NCBI GenBank assembly: GCA_937884235.1
Contig: CALGBT010000529.1
Location: 1-17,066 of the forward strand
Source: an uncultured Pseudomonadota bacterium
Lineage (GTDB): Bacteria; Myxococcota_A; UBA9042; CAIXZC01
DNA length: 17,066 nucleotides
Direction of reading: 5' to 3'
Positions within the stretch are counted from its first letter, which is position 1. Each line of letters starts with the position of its first letter. A program made the translations under genes and the position numbers. The notes below the pieces were generated by a model. That model ran no database searches and was not told the DNA's origin. It was given only the letters and a program-made list of their open reading frames with translations. This document shows, piece after piece, positions 1 to 8,753 of this stretch.

Positions 1-14
1 CGTGGTCCAGCGTG

Positions 15-74
15 GTCCACGTCCATGTCCACTCCTCTGTCCACGTCCACTCCTCCGTCCACTCCTCGGTTCCT
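15..74. repeat. Hexanucleotide-register low-complexity repeat
   Basis: The left edge is a run of hexamers kept in a strict 6-bp register. GTCCAC, or a one-base variant, occurs at 15, 21, 27, 39, 45 and 57, alternating with TCCTCN at 33, 51 and 63. The 11-mer GTCCACTCCTC recurs at 27, 45 and 57. The array ends at about 74, just upstream of a possible promoter. It may extend beyond the left edge of the window, and no gene is supported across it. Confidence 0.7.
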
Positions 75-75
75 C

Positions 76-104
76 TTGCCAGCAGAGCTTTGGTGCGTCA
101 TATT
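76..104 (+). promoter_or_regulatory. Possible sigma70-type promoter for the first lipoprotein gene
   Basis: TTGCCA at 76-81 and CATATT at 99-104 are separated by 17 bp. They match the housekeeping consensus at five and four of six positions. Transcription would begin near 111 and give a leader of about 28 nt before the ATG at 139. This rests on motif matching only. Confidence 0.4.
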
Positions 105-138
105 CACGGTGTGAACAACCATGGACGGGAGCACAGCC

Positions 139-1128
139 ATGCGATATCTGACAATGACCATCTTGCTTCTCGCTCTTGCCGCCTGCGGCAGCGACGACAA
201 CAAATCCACTTGCGTGCAGGGTGCGACCCAGGAATGTATTCGGGCCGATGGCAGCACTGGGTTTCAGGCGTGTCTGGGAGATGGCAGCTGGGGTACCTGC
301 CAGGCCTTTTCCGTTGGGGATGTGGTAAGTGCTGGTGATGTCAAGGTTGCGCCGGACCAGATCCCGGCTGAAATCGGTGACGAGGAGCTGACGGCGGGCG
401 ATGATGTCGTAGCGCCAGAAGACGCGGTGGTGCCCCCCGGTGATGTCGTGCAGCCCCCCGAGGATGCAATCGACGAGGCCGATTCGGGGACGCCGGCAGA
501 TGGGGGCTGCGTGCCCATTTGCGATGCTACGGAGTGCGGTGACGATGGGTGCGGCGGGTTGTGCAACGGCTGTCTCGAATTTGTCTTTGACGATGGTGAT
601 ACGGACACGGCATTTGGCTACAGCACTGCCCCGGATCCGGCACCGTCGCGGATTGCTTGCATGGTGCGGTTTGAGTTGCCGGAGACGGGAATGAAGCTCA
701 CCGAATTTTCGGCCGGCTGGATGTATGGCCTGTATAGCTTGCAGATTCCCTTTGAATTGGCCTGGGTGGCTGGTGAAGACGTGGATTGCGAACTCGGTCC
801 GGAGGGGGCCTGGTACAAGGAGTGGTGTTCCACAAAGGCCGACAAGTTCATCTCCATCGGTGACTTCCTGCCGCTGGAGCCCTATGAAGCGATGGACGCA
901 GAGATGCTGGGCGAGGTCGTGTTTACTTCCAAGACGGTCTTCGTGACAACCTTCTTCGATATCGACGAATACCCCATCTTTGTCTGCCCAATCGACACCT
1001 CGGGGCCTGGCAAGGACTCCTTCATGATGGCTCAGGTAGATGCGGGAATGGCCGGACCGTCTTTTGAGAAGTCCGAAGAGAATGTGGGCGTCATCCCCTT
1101 TAGAATCAAAGTGGAACAATCACAATAG
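139..1128 (+). CDS. Secreted lipoprotein with one GCGG six-cysteine motif
   Basis: This is a predicted 329-residue lipoprotein of unknown function. Its N-terminus is a short hydrophobic signal peptide ending in the lipobox LAAC. The ATG at 139 is preferred over the in-frame ATG at 121 because GGGAG lies 7 nt upstream and because it gives a compact signal peptide. After the lipid-anchored cysteine comes a short module with four cysteines and a G-x-W-G-x-C ending, a type common in myxobacterial lipoproteins. An acidic Asp/Val/Pro-rich tether follows to about residue 120. A single Cys-rich motif spans C124 to C145 and contains ECGDDGCGG, the same unit repeated in the gene at 5043. The remaining 180 residues look like a mostly beta, unrecognised globular domain with a few cysteines. 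Residue +2 after the lipid cysteine is Gly, so an inner-membrane Asp retention signal is absent. A surface or outer-membrane location is inferred. Confidence 0.85.
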   Translation: MRYLTMTILLLALAACGSDDNKSTCVQGATQECIRADGSTGFQACLGDGSWGTCQAFSVGDVVSAGDVKVAPDQIPAEIGDEELTAGDDVVAPEDAVVPPGDVVQPPEDAIDEADSGTPADGGCVPICDATECGDDGCGGLCNGCLEFVFDDGDTDTAFGYSTAPDPAPSRIACMVRFELPETGMKLTEFSAGWMYGLYSLQIPFELAWVAGEDVDCELGPEGAWYKEWCSTKADKFISIGDFLPLEPYEAMDAEMLGEVVFTSKTVFVTTFFDIDEYPIFVCPIDTSGPGKDSFMMAQVDAGMAGPSFEKSEENVGVIPFRIKVEQSQ

Positions 1129-1181
1129 TCCTGCCGGCCCATGGCGCGCCAGCCAGATTTGCATCGACTGAACTCATTCCC

Positions 1182-1210
1182 TTGCAGCGCACCGCTCATT
1201 ACTGGATACT
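1182..1210 (+). promoter_or_regulatory. Weak possible promoter for the CTDC-repeat gene
   Basis: TTGCAG at 1182-1187 and GATACT at 1205-1210 are spaced by 17 bp. The -10 matches at four of six positions and the -35 only at three. Transcription would start near 1217, downstream of the in-frame ATG at 1182, which agrees with the downstream start chosen for the gene. The match is weak. Confidence 0.25.
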
Positions 1211-1241
1211 TGCTCACTGTACTGATGAGCACGGAGCGCAC

Positions 1242-4200
1242 ATGCGAGAGATGACGAGGAAGGTTGGGTTGGTTGCCATGGTGGCCTGGGGTTTGGGCTG
1301 CAGCACGAATTCCGGCGTAGTGCAGGTGGATGGTGAGTCCTTGCCCGATGCCATTGAGGTGGCGGCAAACGAGGCGGGGCCTCTTGACCTGGTGGTACCC
1401 GAAGACCAGGTCGCGACGGACGAACTTGACCTTGGGTATGTTTTTGATGCCGATCTTCCGGGCGAAATCCCCTTCGGTTGTCAGCCCGGCGACGGGTGCT
1501 TCCTCGACCCATGCCAGGACAACGGCGATTGTCTGTCGGGCTGGTGCGTCGAGCATATGGGCGACGACGTCTGCACGCAGACGTGCAGCGAAGAGTGCCC
1601 CCCTGGCTGGTCCTGTAAGAAGCTGGCTGATACCGACCCGGACGTAGTGTTCGTTTGTGTTTCCGACCACGCCAGTCTGTGCAAACCGTGTGCGGCGGGC
1701 ACCGACTGTCAGGGGCTGGGCGGTACTGAAGGGCCCTGCCTGCAGTATGGCGGCGAGGGATCTTTTTGTGGGGGAGGTTGTGCGACGGATGATGACTGTC
1801 CGTGGGGTTTCTCCTGCTCTGAGGCGGTGACTGTGGGCGGAGTCAGCACGGTGCAGTGTGTGGCCGATGCCGGCAGTTGTCCCTGCACGGACAAGGCCGT
1901 TGAATTGTCTCTCTCGACGCCCTGCCAGATTACCAGCGAATTCGGGACCTGTCCCGGTCAGCGGGTCTGCACGGAAGATGGTCTGACCGATTGTGATGCG
2001 CTGGTGCCCGGGGCCGAGAGCTGCAATGGCATCGATGATGACTGCGATGGCGATGTGGACGAGCCGACGTTGGAACAGGGGAAGCTGCGTGAACTCTGTG
2101 ATGACGACAACGACTGTACTGAGGACCTCTGCCTGGGGGAGACGGGCTGTGAACACGCCGCTTTGCAGGGTGACGAATGTAAAGACGGCAATCCCTGCAC
2201 CATCGCCGACCACTGCGAGGCCGGACTGTGCATCGGCAAGCAGGTGGACTGTGACGATGACAACCCCTGCACCGATGATGCTTGTGACGAATCTGGCGGC
2301 TGCGTCTATGAGGACAATGTGGCCAAATGTGACGATGGCGATCCCTGTACGGTGGCAGACCAGTGCGAAGCAACGGAATGCGCTGGGGTGAGCGTCCCCT
2401 GCGATTGTCAGGAGAATGGTGACTGTGGAGCGCTGGAAGATGGCGACCAGTGCAACGGAACCCTGGTGTGCGATGTGAGCGTGCTGCCCTACCAGTGTGC
2501 CGTTGACCCCGCTACGGTCATCGTCTGCCCTGAACCTACGGGGGCTGATGCTCCCTGCCTGGAGTCGCAGTGCGACCCGCAGTCGGGGACCTGCAGTCTG
2601 GTGGCGGCAAACGAAGGGGGAGCCTGCAGTGACGGTGATGCCTGCACCATCAATGACCTGTGCCAGGCCGGCGTGTGCAAGCCGGGAGTGGCAGCCAACT
2701 GCAACGATGGGAATCCCTGTACGGACGAGTCTTGCGTGGCGGAGACGGGTTGTGCGCACACGCCCAACGATATGCTCTGCAACGATGGAGACACCTGCAC
2801 CACGGGGGACCAGTGCAGCGAGGGGGAGTGTGTGGCGTCGGGTGTCCTGGATTGCGATGACGGCAATGATTGTACCGACGACTCGTGCGTTGCCGGAGTG
2901 GGCTGTCAGCATGCTGTCAACGATGCAGACTGCGACGACGGCAATGCCTGCACGGTTGGTGAGCATTGCTTGTCTGGCAAGTGCGTCGCTGCAGGCAGCC
3001 TGGTCTGCAATGACGATAACGTCTGTACGGCAGATTCCTGCTCGCCAGAAGACGGTTGTCTCTTTGTGATGGTCGATGGCGATTGCTCAGATGGTGACCC
3101 TTGCACAGTGGCGGACTACTGTTTCCAGGGCCAGTGTGTGTCCGGTGGCCAGCAGGACTGTGACGACAAGAACCCGTGCACCGACGATGCCTGCGAGCAG
3201 GGACTTTGCGTTCATCTGGCCAACGCTGGTGAATGCAGTGATGGCAACGAGTGCACGGTGGGTGACCATTGCGCCGAAGGCCTGTGTGCCTATGCTGCGC
3301 TCGCGGATTGCAATGACGATAACGTCTGCACTACCGATTCGTGTAGCCCGGGGGACGGTTGTCTGCATCTGCTCAATTCGGCGCCATGCGATGACGGGGA
3401 CCTCTGCACCACAGGTGATAAGTGCCATCTGGGGGACTGCACTCCAGGCGGTGCCTTTACGTGCAACGACGGCAATCCCTGCACTGACGATGCGTGCGAT
3501 GCGGAGGCAGGCTGTACTTTTACTCCCAACAGCGATGATTGTGACGATGGCAACGCCTGCACGGTGGACGATATCTGCTCCGCTGGGGTCTGCAAAGGAG
3601 GCGTAGCTGTTCAGTGCAATGATTCGAATCCCTGCACAGACGACGTCTGTGACCTCGACGAAGGCTGTCTCTTCACCCTCAATTCTGCCCCCTGCTCTGA
3701 CGGTGATGTCTGCACCGTTGGGGATCTTTGTGAGGGCGGTGTTTGCGTTGGTGGCGAGACCCTCAACTGTGATGATGGTAGCCCCTGCACCGATGACTCT
3801 TGTAACGCCGGGGTCGGCTGCCTCCACGTTGTCAATGTGGCGCCATGCGATGACAGCGATGCCTGCACTGAGGGTGACGTCTGCGCCCTCGGCCAGTGTA
3901 TCCCCGGAGCCACCGTAGAGTGCAATGACGGTTTTGCCTGCACGGCTGATTCCTGCAATCCGGCCTCGGGCTGCGTCTTCGTCGGCGACGATGCCCTCTG
4001 TGATGATGCCGAGGATTGCACCGACGACACCTGCGACCTGGAGTTGGGTTGTGTCCACGTGGACAATGTTGCTGAGTGCGACGACGATGATGCTTGTACC
4101 GACGGCGACGTTTGCGCCAACGGCAGTTGCCAGTCGGGGGCGGCGGTGGTCTGCAATGACGAGAACGAGTGCACCGCGGACACCTGCGATGCCGACAGCG

Positions 4201-4946
4201 GTTGTACTTACACGCCGGTTGCCAACGGTACGCAGTGCGGCCAGGCTGGCTGGGCCTGTGTCGCTGGTGAGTGTGTGGAGTGCCCCAATATTACCGGTTC
4301 GCAACTCTTCCCATATTCGGGCGGTGGCCAGACCTTCGTTGTGCCCCTCTGCGTGACGAAGGTGACGGTGGAGGTCTGGGGGGCCCAGGGCGGTGGTGCC
4401 AACTGCTGCAGCGGCGGGCCCCAGGACGATGGTGGCAAAGGTGGCTACTCCAAGGGCGAGCTCAGCGTGCAGCCGGGGCAAGTAGTGCATGTATACGTCG
4501 GTGGCAAGGGCGTGACTGCTGGTGCGGGTGGCTGGAATGGCGGCGGGTCGGGCGGCCAATATGGAGCTGGTGGAGGAGGAGGCACTGACGTGCGCGTTGG
4601 CGGCAGCTCCTGGAATGACCGGGTGATTGTCGGTGGCGGTGGTGGTGGCGGCAACTGCGGTTGCCCCGACCATGGCTACGGAGGCTACGGCGGTGGCACC
4701 ACCGGACAGGCGGGCAACGGCGGTGGTGGCGGTAGTGGCGGCACTCAGACCGGCGGAGCGGGCTTCGGACCAGGTGCATCAAACGCAAGCTATCATTACG
4801 GTGGTGGTGGTGGTGGCTGGTACGGCGGCGGTGCCGCCTATGCCAAGGGCGGTGGCGGCGGCTCGGGCTATATTGGCGGCACGCAGAACGGCACTACTCA
4901 AGGCAACGTCCAGGCTGGTAACGGTCAGGCCAAGATCACCTGGTAA
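1242..4946 (+). CDS. Giant Asp/Cys-rich CTDC-repeat lipoprotein with C-terminal ALK-like glycine-rich domain
   Basis: This is a predicted surface lipoprotein of 1234 residues. The ATG at 1242 has GGAG 5 nt upstream and starts a signal peptide ending at C20 (GLGC, a slightly unusual lipobox with Gly at -3). An acidic tether runs to about residue 79. Residues 80 to about 215 form a Cys-rich module that is repeated in the gene at 16565. A MopE-type putative metal-binding motif, CNGIDDDCDGDVDE, starts at residue 261. Residues 286 to about 1000 are some 25 repeats of two alternating types, resembling Dictyostelium CTDC repeats (Pfam Dicty_CTDC). They contribute about 100 cysteines and many Asp residues. 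Residues 1014-1234 are a glycine-rich domain (Pfam Gly_rich type) with VEVWGAQGGG, GGGGGTDVR, VIVGGGGGGG and a terminal GNGQAKITW, as in the ALK/LTK extracellular region. An adhesive or structural rod with a binding tip is inferred. No enzyme motif was seen. Confidence 0.88.
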   Translation: MREMTRKVGLVAMVAWGLGCSTNSGVVQVDGESLPDAIEVAANEAGPLDLVVPEDQVATDELDLGYVFDADLPGEIPFGCQPGDGCFLDPCQDNGDCLSGWCVEHMGDDVCTQTCSEECPPGWSCKKLADTDPDVVFVCVSDHASLCKPCAAGTDCQGLGGTEGPCLQYGGEGSFCGGGCATDDDCPWGFSCSEAVTVGGVSTVQCVADAGSCPCTDKAVELSLSTPCQITSEFGTCPGQRVCTEDGLTDCDALVPGAESCNGIDDDCDGDVDEPTLEQGKLRELCDDDNDCTEDLCLGETGCEHAALQGDECKDGNPCTIADHCEAGLCIGKQVDCDDDNPCTDDACDESGGCVYEDNVAKCDDGDPCTVADQCEATECAGVSVPCDCQENGDCGALEDGDQCNGTLVCDVSVLPYQCAVDPATVIVCPEPTGADAPCLESQCDPQSGTCSLVAANEGGACSDGDACTINDLCQAGVCKPGVAANCNDGNPCTDESCVAETGCAHTPNDMLCNDGDTCTTGDQCSEGECVASGVLDCDDGNDCTDDSCVAGVGCQHAVNDADCDDGNACTVGEHCLSGKCVAAGSLVCNDDNVCTADSCSPEDGCLFVMVDGDCSDGDPCTVADYCFQGQCVSGGQQDCDDKNPCTDDACEQGLCVHLANAGECSDGNECTVGDHCAEGLCAYAALADCNDDNVCTTDSCSPGDGCLHLLNSAPCDDGDLCTTGDKCHLGDCTPGGAFTCNDGNPCTDDACDAEAGCTFTPNSDDCDDGNACTVDDICSAGVCKGGVAVQCNDSNPCTDDVCDLDEGCLFTLNSAPCSDGDVCTVGDLCEGGVCVGGETLNCDDGSPCTDDSCNAGVGCLHVVNVAPCDDSDACTEGDVCALGQCIPGATVECNDGFACTADSCNPASGCVFVGDDALCDDAEDCTDDTCDLELGCVHVDNVAECDDDDACTDGDVCANGSCQSGAAVVCNDENECTADTCDADSGCTYTPVANGTQCGQAGWACVAGECVECPNITGSQLFPYSGGGQTFVVPLCVTKVTVEVWGAQGGGANCCSGGPQDDGGKGGYSKGELSVQPGQVVHVYVGGKGVTAGAGGWNGGGSGGQYGAGGGGGTDVRVGGSSWNDRVIVGGGGGGGNCGCPDHGYGGYGGGTTGQAGNGGGGGSGGTQTGGAGFGPGASNASYHYGGGGGGWYGGGAAYAKGGGGGSGYIGGTQNGTTQGNVQAGNGQAKITW
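2097..4238 (+). repeat. Coding array of about 25 CTDC-type repeats
   Basis: The encoded repeats alternate between type A (C-x-DG-x2-CT-x2-D-x-C-x2-G-x-C, about 12 copies) and type B (C-x-D-x-N-x-CTDD-x-C-x4-GC, about 13 copies). An A-B pair is roughly 45-48 residues. The alternation breaks twice. Between the second and third A units there is a different Cys-rich insert (about 2400-2620) containing CNGTLVC. Near 3910-4070 two B units follow each other with no A unit between them. Third-position bases differ between units, so the array is old rather than freshly amplified. Confidence 0.8.
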
Positions 4947-4984
4947 GCTCCATGCCTACCTTCTTCTGGCCACTGGCGACCATC

Positions 4985-5013
4985 TTGCTGTCGGGCTTCC
5001 AAGCTGATATTGT
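4985..5013 (+). promoter_or_regulatory. Possible promoter for the mosaic Cys-rich lipoprotein gene
   Basis: TTGCTG at 4985-4990 and TATTGT at 5008-5013 are 17 bp apart, with three and four matches to the consensus. The start point near 5020 would give a leader of about 23 nt containing the GGGAG ribosome binding site at 5033. The 96-nt gap after the previous stop leaves room for an independent promoter, but read-through is also possible. Confidence 0.33.
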
Positions 5014-5042
5014 AGCACCTGAATTCGAAATCGGGAGTCGAC

Positions 5043-8000
5043 ATGAGGAAAGCCAAAGTCGCCGTGCTGCTGGTGGTGTCAATTCTTAGCGCTTGTGCTG
5101 GCGGCCCAGGCGAGAAATCGGACGTTGCGTTATCTGAGCAGATAGGCATTGGTGATCTGGCTGTGGAGCAGACTAGCGTTCCTGGGGCAGACGGCGGAGC
5201 TGACCTGGGCCCAGACGTCCATCCGGGTTTGGACTCAGGAGTCCTGCCGGACTTGCCAGGCCTGGATGCCCACGATGGGGTAGCCGGCGACGTGGCAGAC
5301 CTGGCCGCTGCGGATGTTTGCCAACCACAGTGTGATGGCCTTGAGTGCGGTGACGACGGTTGCGGCGGAAGTTGTGGCATCTGTCCTCTGGCCGCCCCAA
5401 ACTGCGTGGATGGCCTGTGTCAGACCCAGTGTGAGGCCGATTGCGAGGGCAAAGAGTGCGGCGAAGATGGGTGCGGGGGTGATTGCGGCGAATGCCCTGG
5501 TGCCGCGCCGCTCTGCGTAGACGGTCTTTGCAAGGCCGATTGCGTGGCGGACTGTGACGGCAAGGAGTGCGGCGATGATGGCTGTGGCGGCGACTGCGGT
5601 ACCTGCCCGGGGGCTGCGCCCATTTGTGTCGAGGGCATCTGCCAAATCGAGTGCAAGCCAGATTGCGAAGGCCTGGAGTGTGGTGGCGACGGCTGTGATG
5701 GGCTTTGCGGCGAGTGTTTGGAGGGATATGGGTGTCTGGCCGGGAAGTGTGAGGCCGACTGCGAGGCGCTCTGCGCCGGGCGGGAGTGTGGCGCTGCCGG
5801 GGTAGCCGGTGAGTGCCTGTGCGGCGAGTGTGTTGACGAGGATCTATGCACCGATGCGGTGTGCAGCGAAGACGGCCTCTGTTCTTTCCCCGACAATACC
5901 GCGGCGTGTGATGACGGCAATCCATGTACCGCCGATGACTTCTGCGCTGAGGGAGTCTGTGCCGGTGAGTTGTTGCCGCCAGAGCAGCTTGCCGAGTTGG
6001 CGTGTGTCTGCGTTGTTGACGCGGATTGTGACGCGGTGGAGAACGGGGACGTCTGCGATGGAACGCTGGTCTGCGTAGGGGCCGAAGAGGGCTTGGGTGC
6101 GTGCGAGTTAGACCAGCAGACGGTGCTCGTCTGTGAGGATGGCAATCCCTGCACCGATGATAGTTGTGACGCGGCAGATGGCTGCGTCAATACGCCTGAT
6201 AACAGCAACTTCTGTGGTGATGACGACCTTTGCAATGGTGAGGAAGCCTGCCTCGACGGTGATTGCGTGGCGGGCGTGGCACTTGACTGTGATGACGGTG
6301 ACAAGTGCACGGCCGATGCCTGTGCTCCGCTGACTGGTTGTGGCCACGTGGCGGCGGCAGGCATCTGTGACGACAGCTTGACGTGTACGACTGATTCTTG
6401 CCTGGACGACGAGTGCACCAATAGCCTGGCAGCATACTTCTGCGTGCTGGGCGGGGTTTGCGTACCGTCGGGGGCGGAGAACCCTGAAAACCCCTGCGAA
6501 AAGTGTGCGGCCAACCTGTCTACCGAGGTCTGGACCTACGTTGGCGATGGTGTAGGCTGCGGGGTCGGCAAGGTCTGCCACCAGGGAAGTTGCTGTGACC
6601 ATGCTGCTGCGTGCGAGGGCCTGATCTGTGGGGCGGATGGGTGCGGGGGCAATTGCGGTGTCTGTGGTGCGGGCTTTGTCTGTGACGGCGGCCAGTGCAT
6701 CGAAATCGAGTGTGTGCCCAACTGCCTGGGCAAGGCCTGTGGTCCCGACGGTTGCGAGGGCTCGTGCGGCGACTGCCAGGCCAACGAGATCTGCACCGTC
6801 CAGGGTGACTGCCTGTGCCTGCCCGCCTGCGCCGGTAAGCAGTGCGGCGCTGACGGCTGTGGTGGGAACTGCGGGGTCTGCCAGGAGGGATTCGCCTGCG
6901 TCCAGTCGCTTTGCGAATGCGTGCCCCAGTGCGATGGCCTGGAGTGCGGCCCGAACCTGTGCGGCGGTGAGTGTGGAGTGTGTGGCGAGAACGAGGCGTG
7001 CAACGAGGGCCTATGCGAGCTTGTGGGCGGACCCAGTTCGTGTCTTGGGCACTGCGGTGCTGCGGCCGAGACCTGCTATTGCGATGACCTCTGCTTCCTG
7101 CTGGGGGCCTGCTGCGACGATATTTGCGACGTCTGTCCAGAACTCGAGCACTGTACTTGCGGCGACAATATCTGTGACCCCGAGGTCGACGAAGATTGCG
7201 ACAGCTGTCCAGAAGATTGCGGCTGCGACTGTGGTGAAGAGTGCAATGCCGGGGTTTGCGATACGGTCGCGTGCTTGGACAAGGAATGCGGAGACAACGG
7301 CTGTGGCGGGAGCTGCGGCGACTGTGCGGCGATGAACGACTTACCCTGTGCATCAGCTTCCTGCGTAGATTTCAAGTGCCAGGTTGAAGTGGCGAACTTT
7401 TACTGCGTGATCTCGGATTCCTGTGTGCCCTCGGGTACCATCAACCCGGACAACGAATGCGAAAAATGTAGCCCCAACGACGACAAGCTGGGTTGGAGTC
7501 CGGTGAGTAATGGTATCGGCTGTGGTGCCGGGCTGGCGTGTCACGATGGGCTTTGCTGCAACTACGACTGCGATGGCAAGGTCTGCGGCGATGACGGCTG
7601 TGGCGGCACCTGCGGCGAGTGCGAAGAGAACCAGACCTGTTGCGCCGGGGTCTGTGCCGAGTGTTGCGACGGCAATGATGTGGCCGGGGATGGTTGCTAC
7701 GAGGGCCAGATCTCCGAGTTCATGGTCAATCCGGATGATGGCGACCAGCACTACCTGCCGGACGTGGCAGTGGCCCCTGACGGGACGACATTGGTCTGCT
7801 GGACGGATATCCCCGCCGGGGAAGGGAATGGCCCCATAGTCTGCCGTCTCTACGATGCTGACGGCATTGCGGCCGGGTATCCGTCACCCGTTAGTGTCCA
7901 GCGAGGGTACTCGGCGGACATCGCGCCGCTTCAGGGCGGCGGTTACGTGGTAGTCTGGTATGGTCCCGGCACACAGGACGATATCTTCGGCCGCGTGATC

Positions 8001-8753
8001 GGTGCCAACGGTCTGCCGGCTAGCAGCATCTTCAAGGTCAACACCCCCACCAACGGGAATGACCATGCGCCGCATCCGGCTGGCTTGGCCGGCGGGGCGT
8101 TTGCGGTGGTCTGGGACAAGGGCAACTCTTACCAGTACCTGCAACGTTTTCTGCCAGATGGCACCAAGGATGGGGGGCACTCCTTGCTGGGGTACCCGGC
8201 AGTGATTGGGGACGTCAACGCCTTCCCCGGCGGTGAGACCTTCCTGGCAACGTGGAAGGAATCTGGCATTTGGAAGGGGCGAGTGTACAACGCCGACGGC
8301 TCGGTCAATGTGCCTACCTACGAGCTTACCAACAAGTCTCCATCGGACGTTGCTGTTCTATCTGACGATCTGGTGGCATACATTCATACGTCCGGAGACC
8401 CGTCCTATTTCACGACCAACAAGGCGGGTGAGATGGTTGATGAAGGGGGCGCGCTGAAGACATTTTCGGAGACGTACAATCAGCCCACTGCAGCGCGACT
8501 CAGCAGCGACAGCTTCGTGGCCGTCTGGTACGGATGGAACTACATCTACCAGCGGCGGGTCGGGCCCGACGGGCCTATCGGTATCCAGGAGCGGGTGGAC
8601 CGGTTGCCGGGGAAGAAGCGCACCCCGTCCGTGGCCGGTTACGCTGATGGCGGCTATATCGTGGTCTGGAACTTGGACGTCCTCAATGTTTGCACCAACT
8701 GCCGCGTCTACGCGCAGCGGTTCGACAGCGAAGGCAACCGGATTCTGCACTGA
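5043..8753 (+). CDS. Mosaic Cys-rich lipoprotein: GCGG repeats, SMB-like module, C-terminal beta-propeller
   Basis: This is a predicted 1236-residue surface lipoprotein. The ATG at 5043 has GGGAG 5 nt upstream, and the signal peptide ends in the lipobox LSAC. An Asp/Gly/Pro-rich tether runs to residue 92. From C93 on there are eleven copies, one degenerate, of a six-cysteine unit C-x3-C-x4-CG-x-DGCGG-x-CG-x-C, in three blocks. Between them lie CTDC-like units, a CDGTLVC module shared with the gene at 1242, and two copies of a CVPSG...NP-x-N-x-CEKC module. Residues 667-695 match the eight-cysteine somatomedin-B spacing, including the CC pair. A CGDNICDP...CPEDCG motif follows, then a short DUF4215-like stretch. 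Residues from about 892 to the end contain seven W-containing or equivalent beta repeats (for example GGYVVVWYG and GGYIVVWNL), best read as a seven-bladed propeller. A cell-surface binding role is inferred, with the propeller as head and the disulphide-rich part as stalk. Confidence 0.87.
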   Translation: MRKAKVAVLLVVSILSACAGGPGEKSDVALSEQIGIGDLAVEQTSVPGADGGADLGPDVHPGLDSGVLPDLPGLDAHDGVAGDVADLAAADVCQPQCDGLECGDDGCGGSCGICPLAAPNCVDGLCQTQCEADCEGKECGEDGCGGDCGECPGAAPLCVDGLCKADCVADCDGKECGDDGCGGDCGTCPGAAPICVEGICQIECKPDCEGLECGGDGCDGLCGECLEGYGCLAGKCEADCEALCAGRECGAAGVAGECLCGECVDEDLCTDAVCSEDGLCSFPDNTAACDDGNPCTADDFCAEGVCAGELLPPEQLAELACVCVVDADCDAVENGDVCDGTLVCVGAEEGLGACELDQQTVLVCEDGNPCTDDSCDAADGCVNTPDNSNFCGDDDLCNGEEACLDGDCVAGVALDCDDGDKCTADACAPLTGCGHVAAAGICDDSLTCTTDSCLDDECTNSLAAYFCVLGGVCVPSGAENPENPCEKCAANLSTEVWTYVGDGVGCGVGKVCHQGSCCDHAAACEGLICGADGCGGNCGVCGAGFVCDGGQCIEIECVPNCLGKACGPDGCEGSCGDCQANEICTVQGDCLCLPACAGKQCGADGCGGNCGVCQEGFACVQSLCECVPQCDGLECGPNLCGGECGVCGENEACNEGLCELVGGPSSCLGHCGAAAETCYCDDLCFLLGACCDDICDVCPELEHCTCGDNICDPEVDEDCDSCPEDCGCDCGEECNAGVCDTVACLDKECGDNGCGGSCGDCAAMNDLPCASASCVDFKCQVEVANFYCVISDSCVPSGTINPDNECEKCSPNDDKLGWSPVSNGIGCGAGLACHDGLCCNYDCDGKVCGDDGCGGTCGECEENQTCCAGVCAECCDGNDVAGDGCYEGQISEFMVNPDDGDQHYLPDVAVAPDGTTLVCWTDIPAGEGNGPIVCRLYDADGIAAGYPSPVSVQRGYSADIAPLQGGGYVVVWYGPGTQDDIFGRVIGANGLPASSIFKVNTPTNGNDHAPHPAGLAGGAFAVVWDKGNSYQYLQRFLPDGTKDGGHSLLGYPAVIGDVNAFPGGETFLATWKESGIWKGRVYNADGSVNVPTYELTNKSPSDVAVLSDDLVAYIHTSGDPSYFTTNKAGEMVDEGGALKTFSETYNQPTAARLSSDSFVAVWYGWNYIYQRRVGPDGPIGIQERVDRLPGKKRTPSVAGYADGGYIVVWNLDVLNVCTNCRVYAQRFDSEGNRILH

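Noticed and set aside
121..138. In-frame upstream ATG as start of the first lipoprotein gene
   Set aside because: The ATG at 139 has GGGAG at good spacing and gives a standard signal peptide; the extra residues would place polar sequence before it.
1032..4673. Very long reverse-strand open frames (1032-2966 and 3087-4673) opposite the CTDC array
   Set aside because: They mirror the repetitive Cys/Asp codons of the forward gene, lack ribosome binding sites and give low-complexity Val/Ile/Ala/Thr-rich products. The forward frame has a signal peptide, motifs and a terminal domain.
5420..6514. 364-codon reverse-strand open frame opposite the GCGG and CTDC-like repeats
   Set aside because: It is a Ser/Pro/Gln-rich shadow of the forward Cys-rich repeats with no start signal or known domain.
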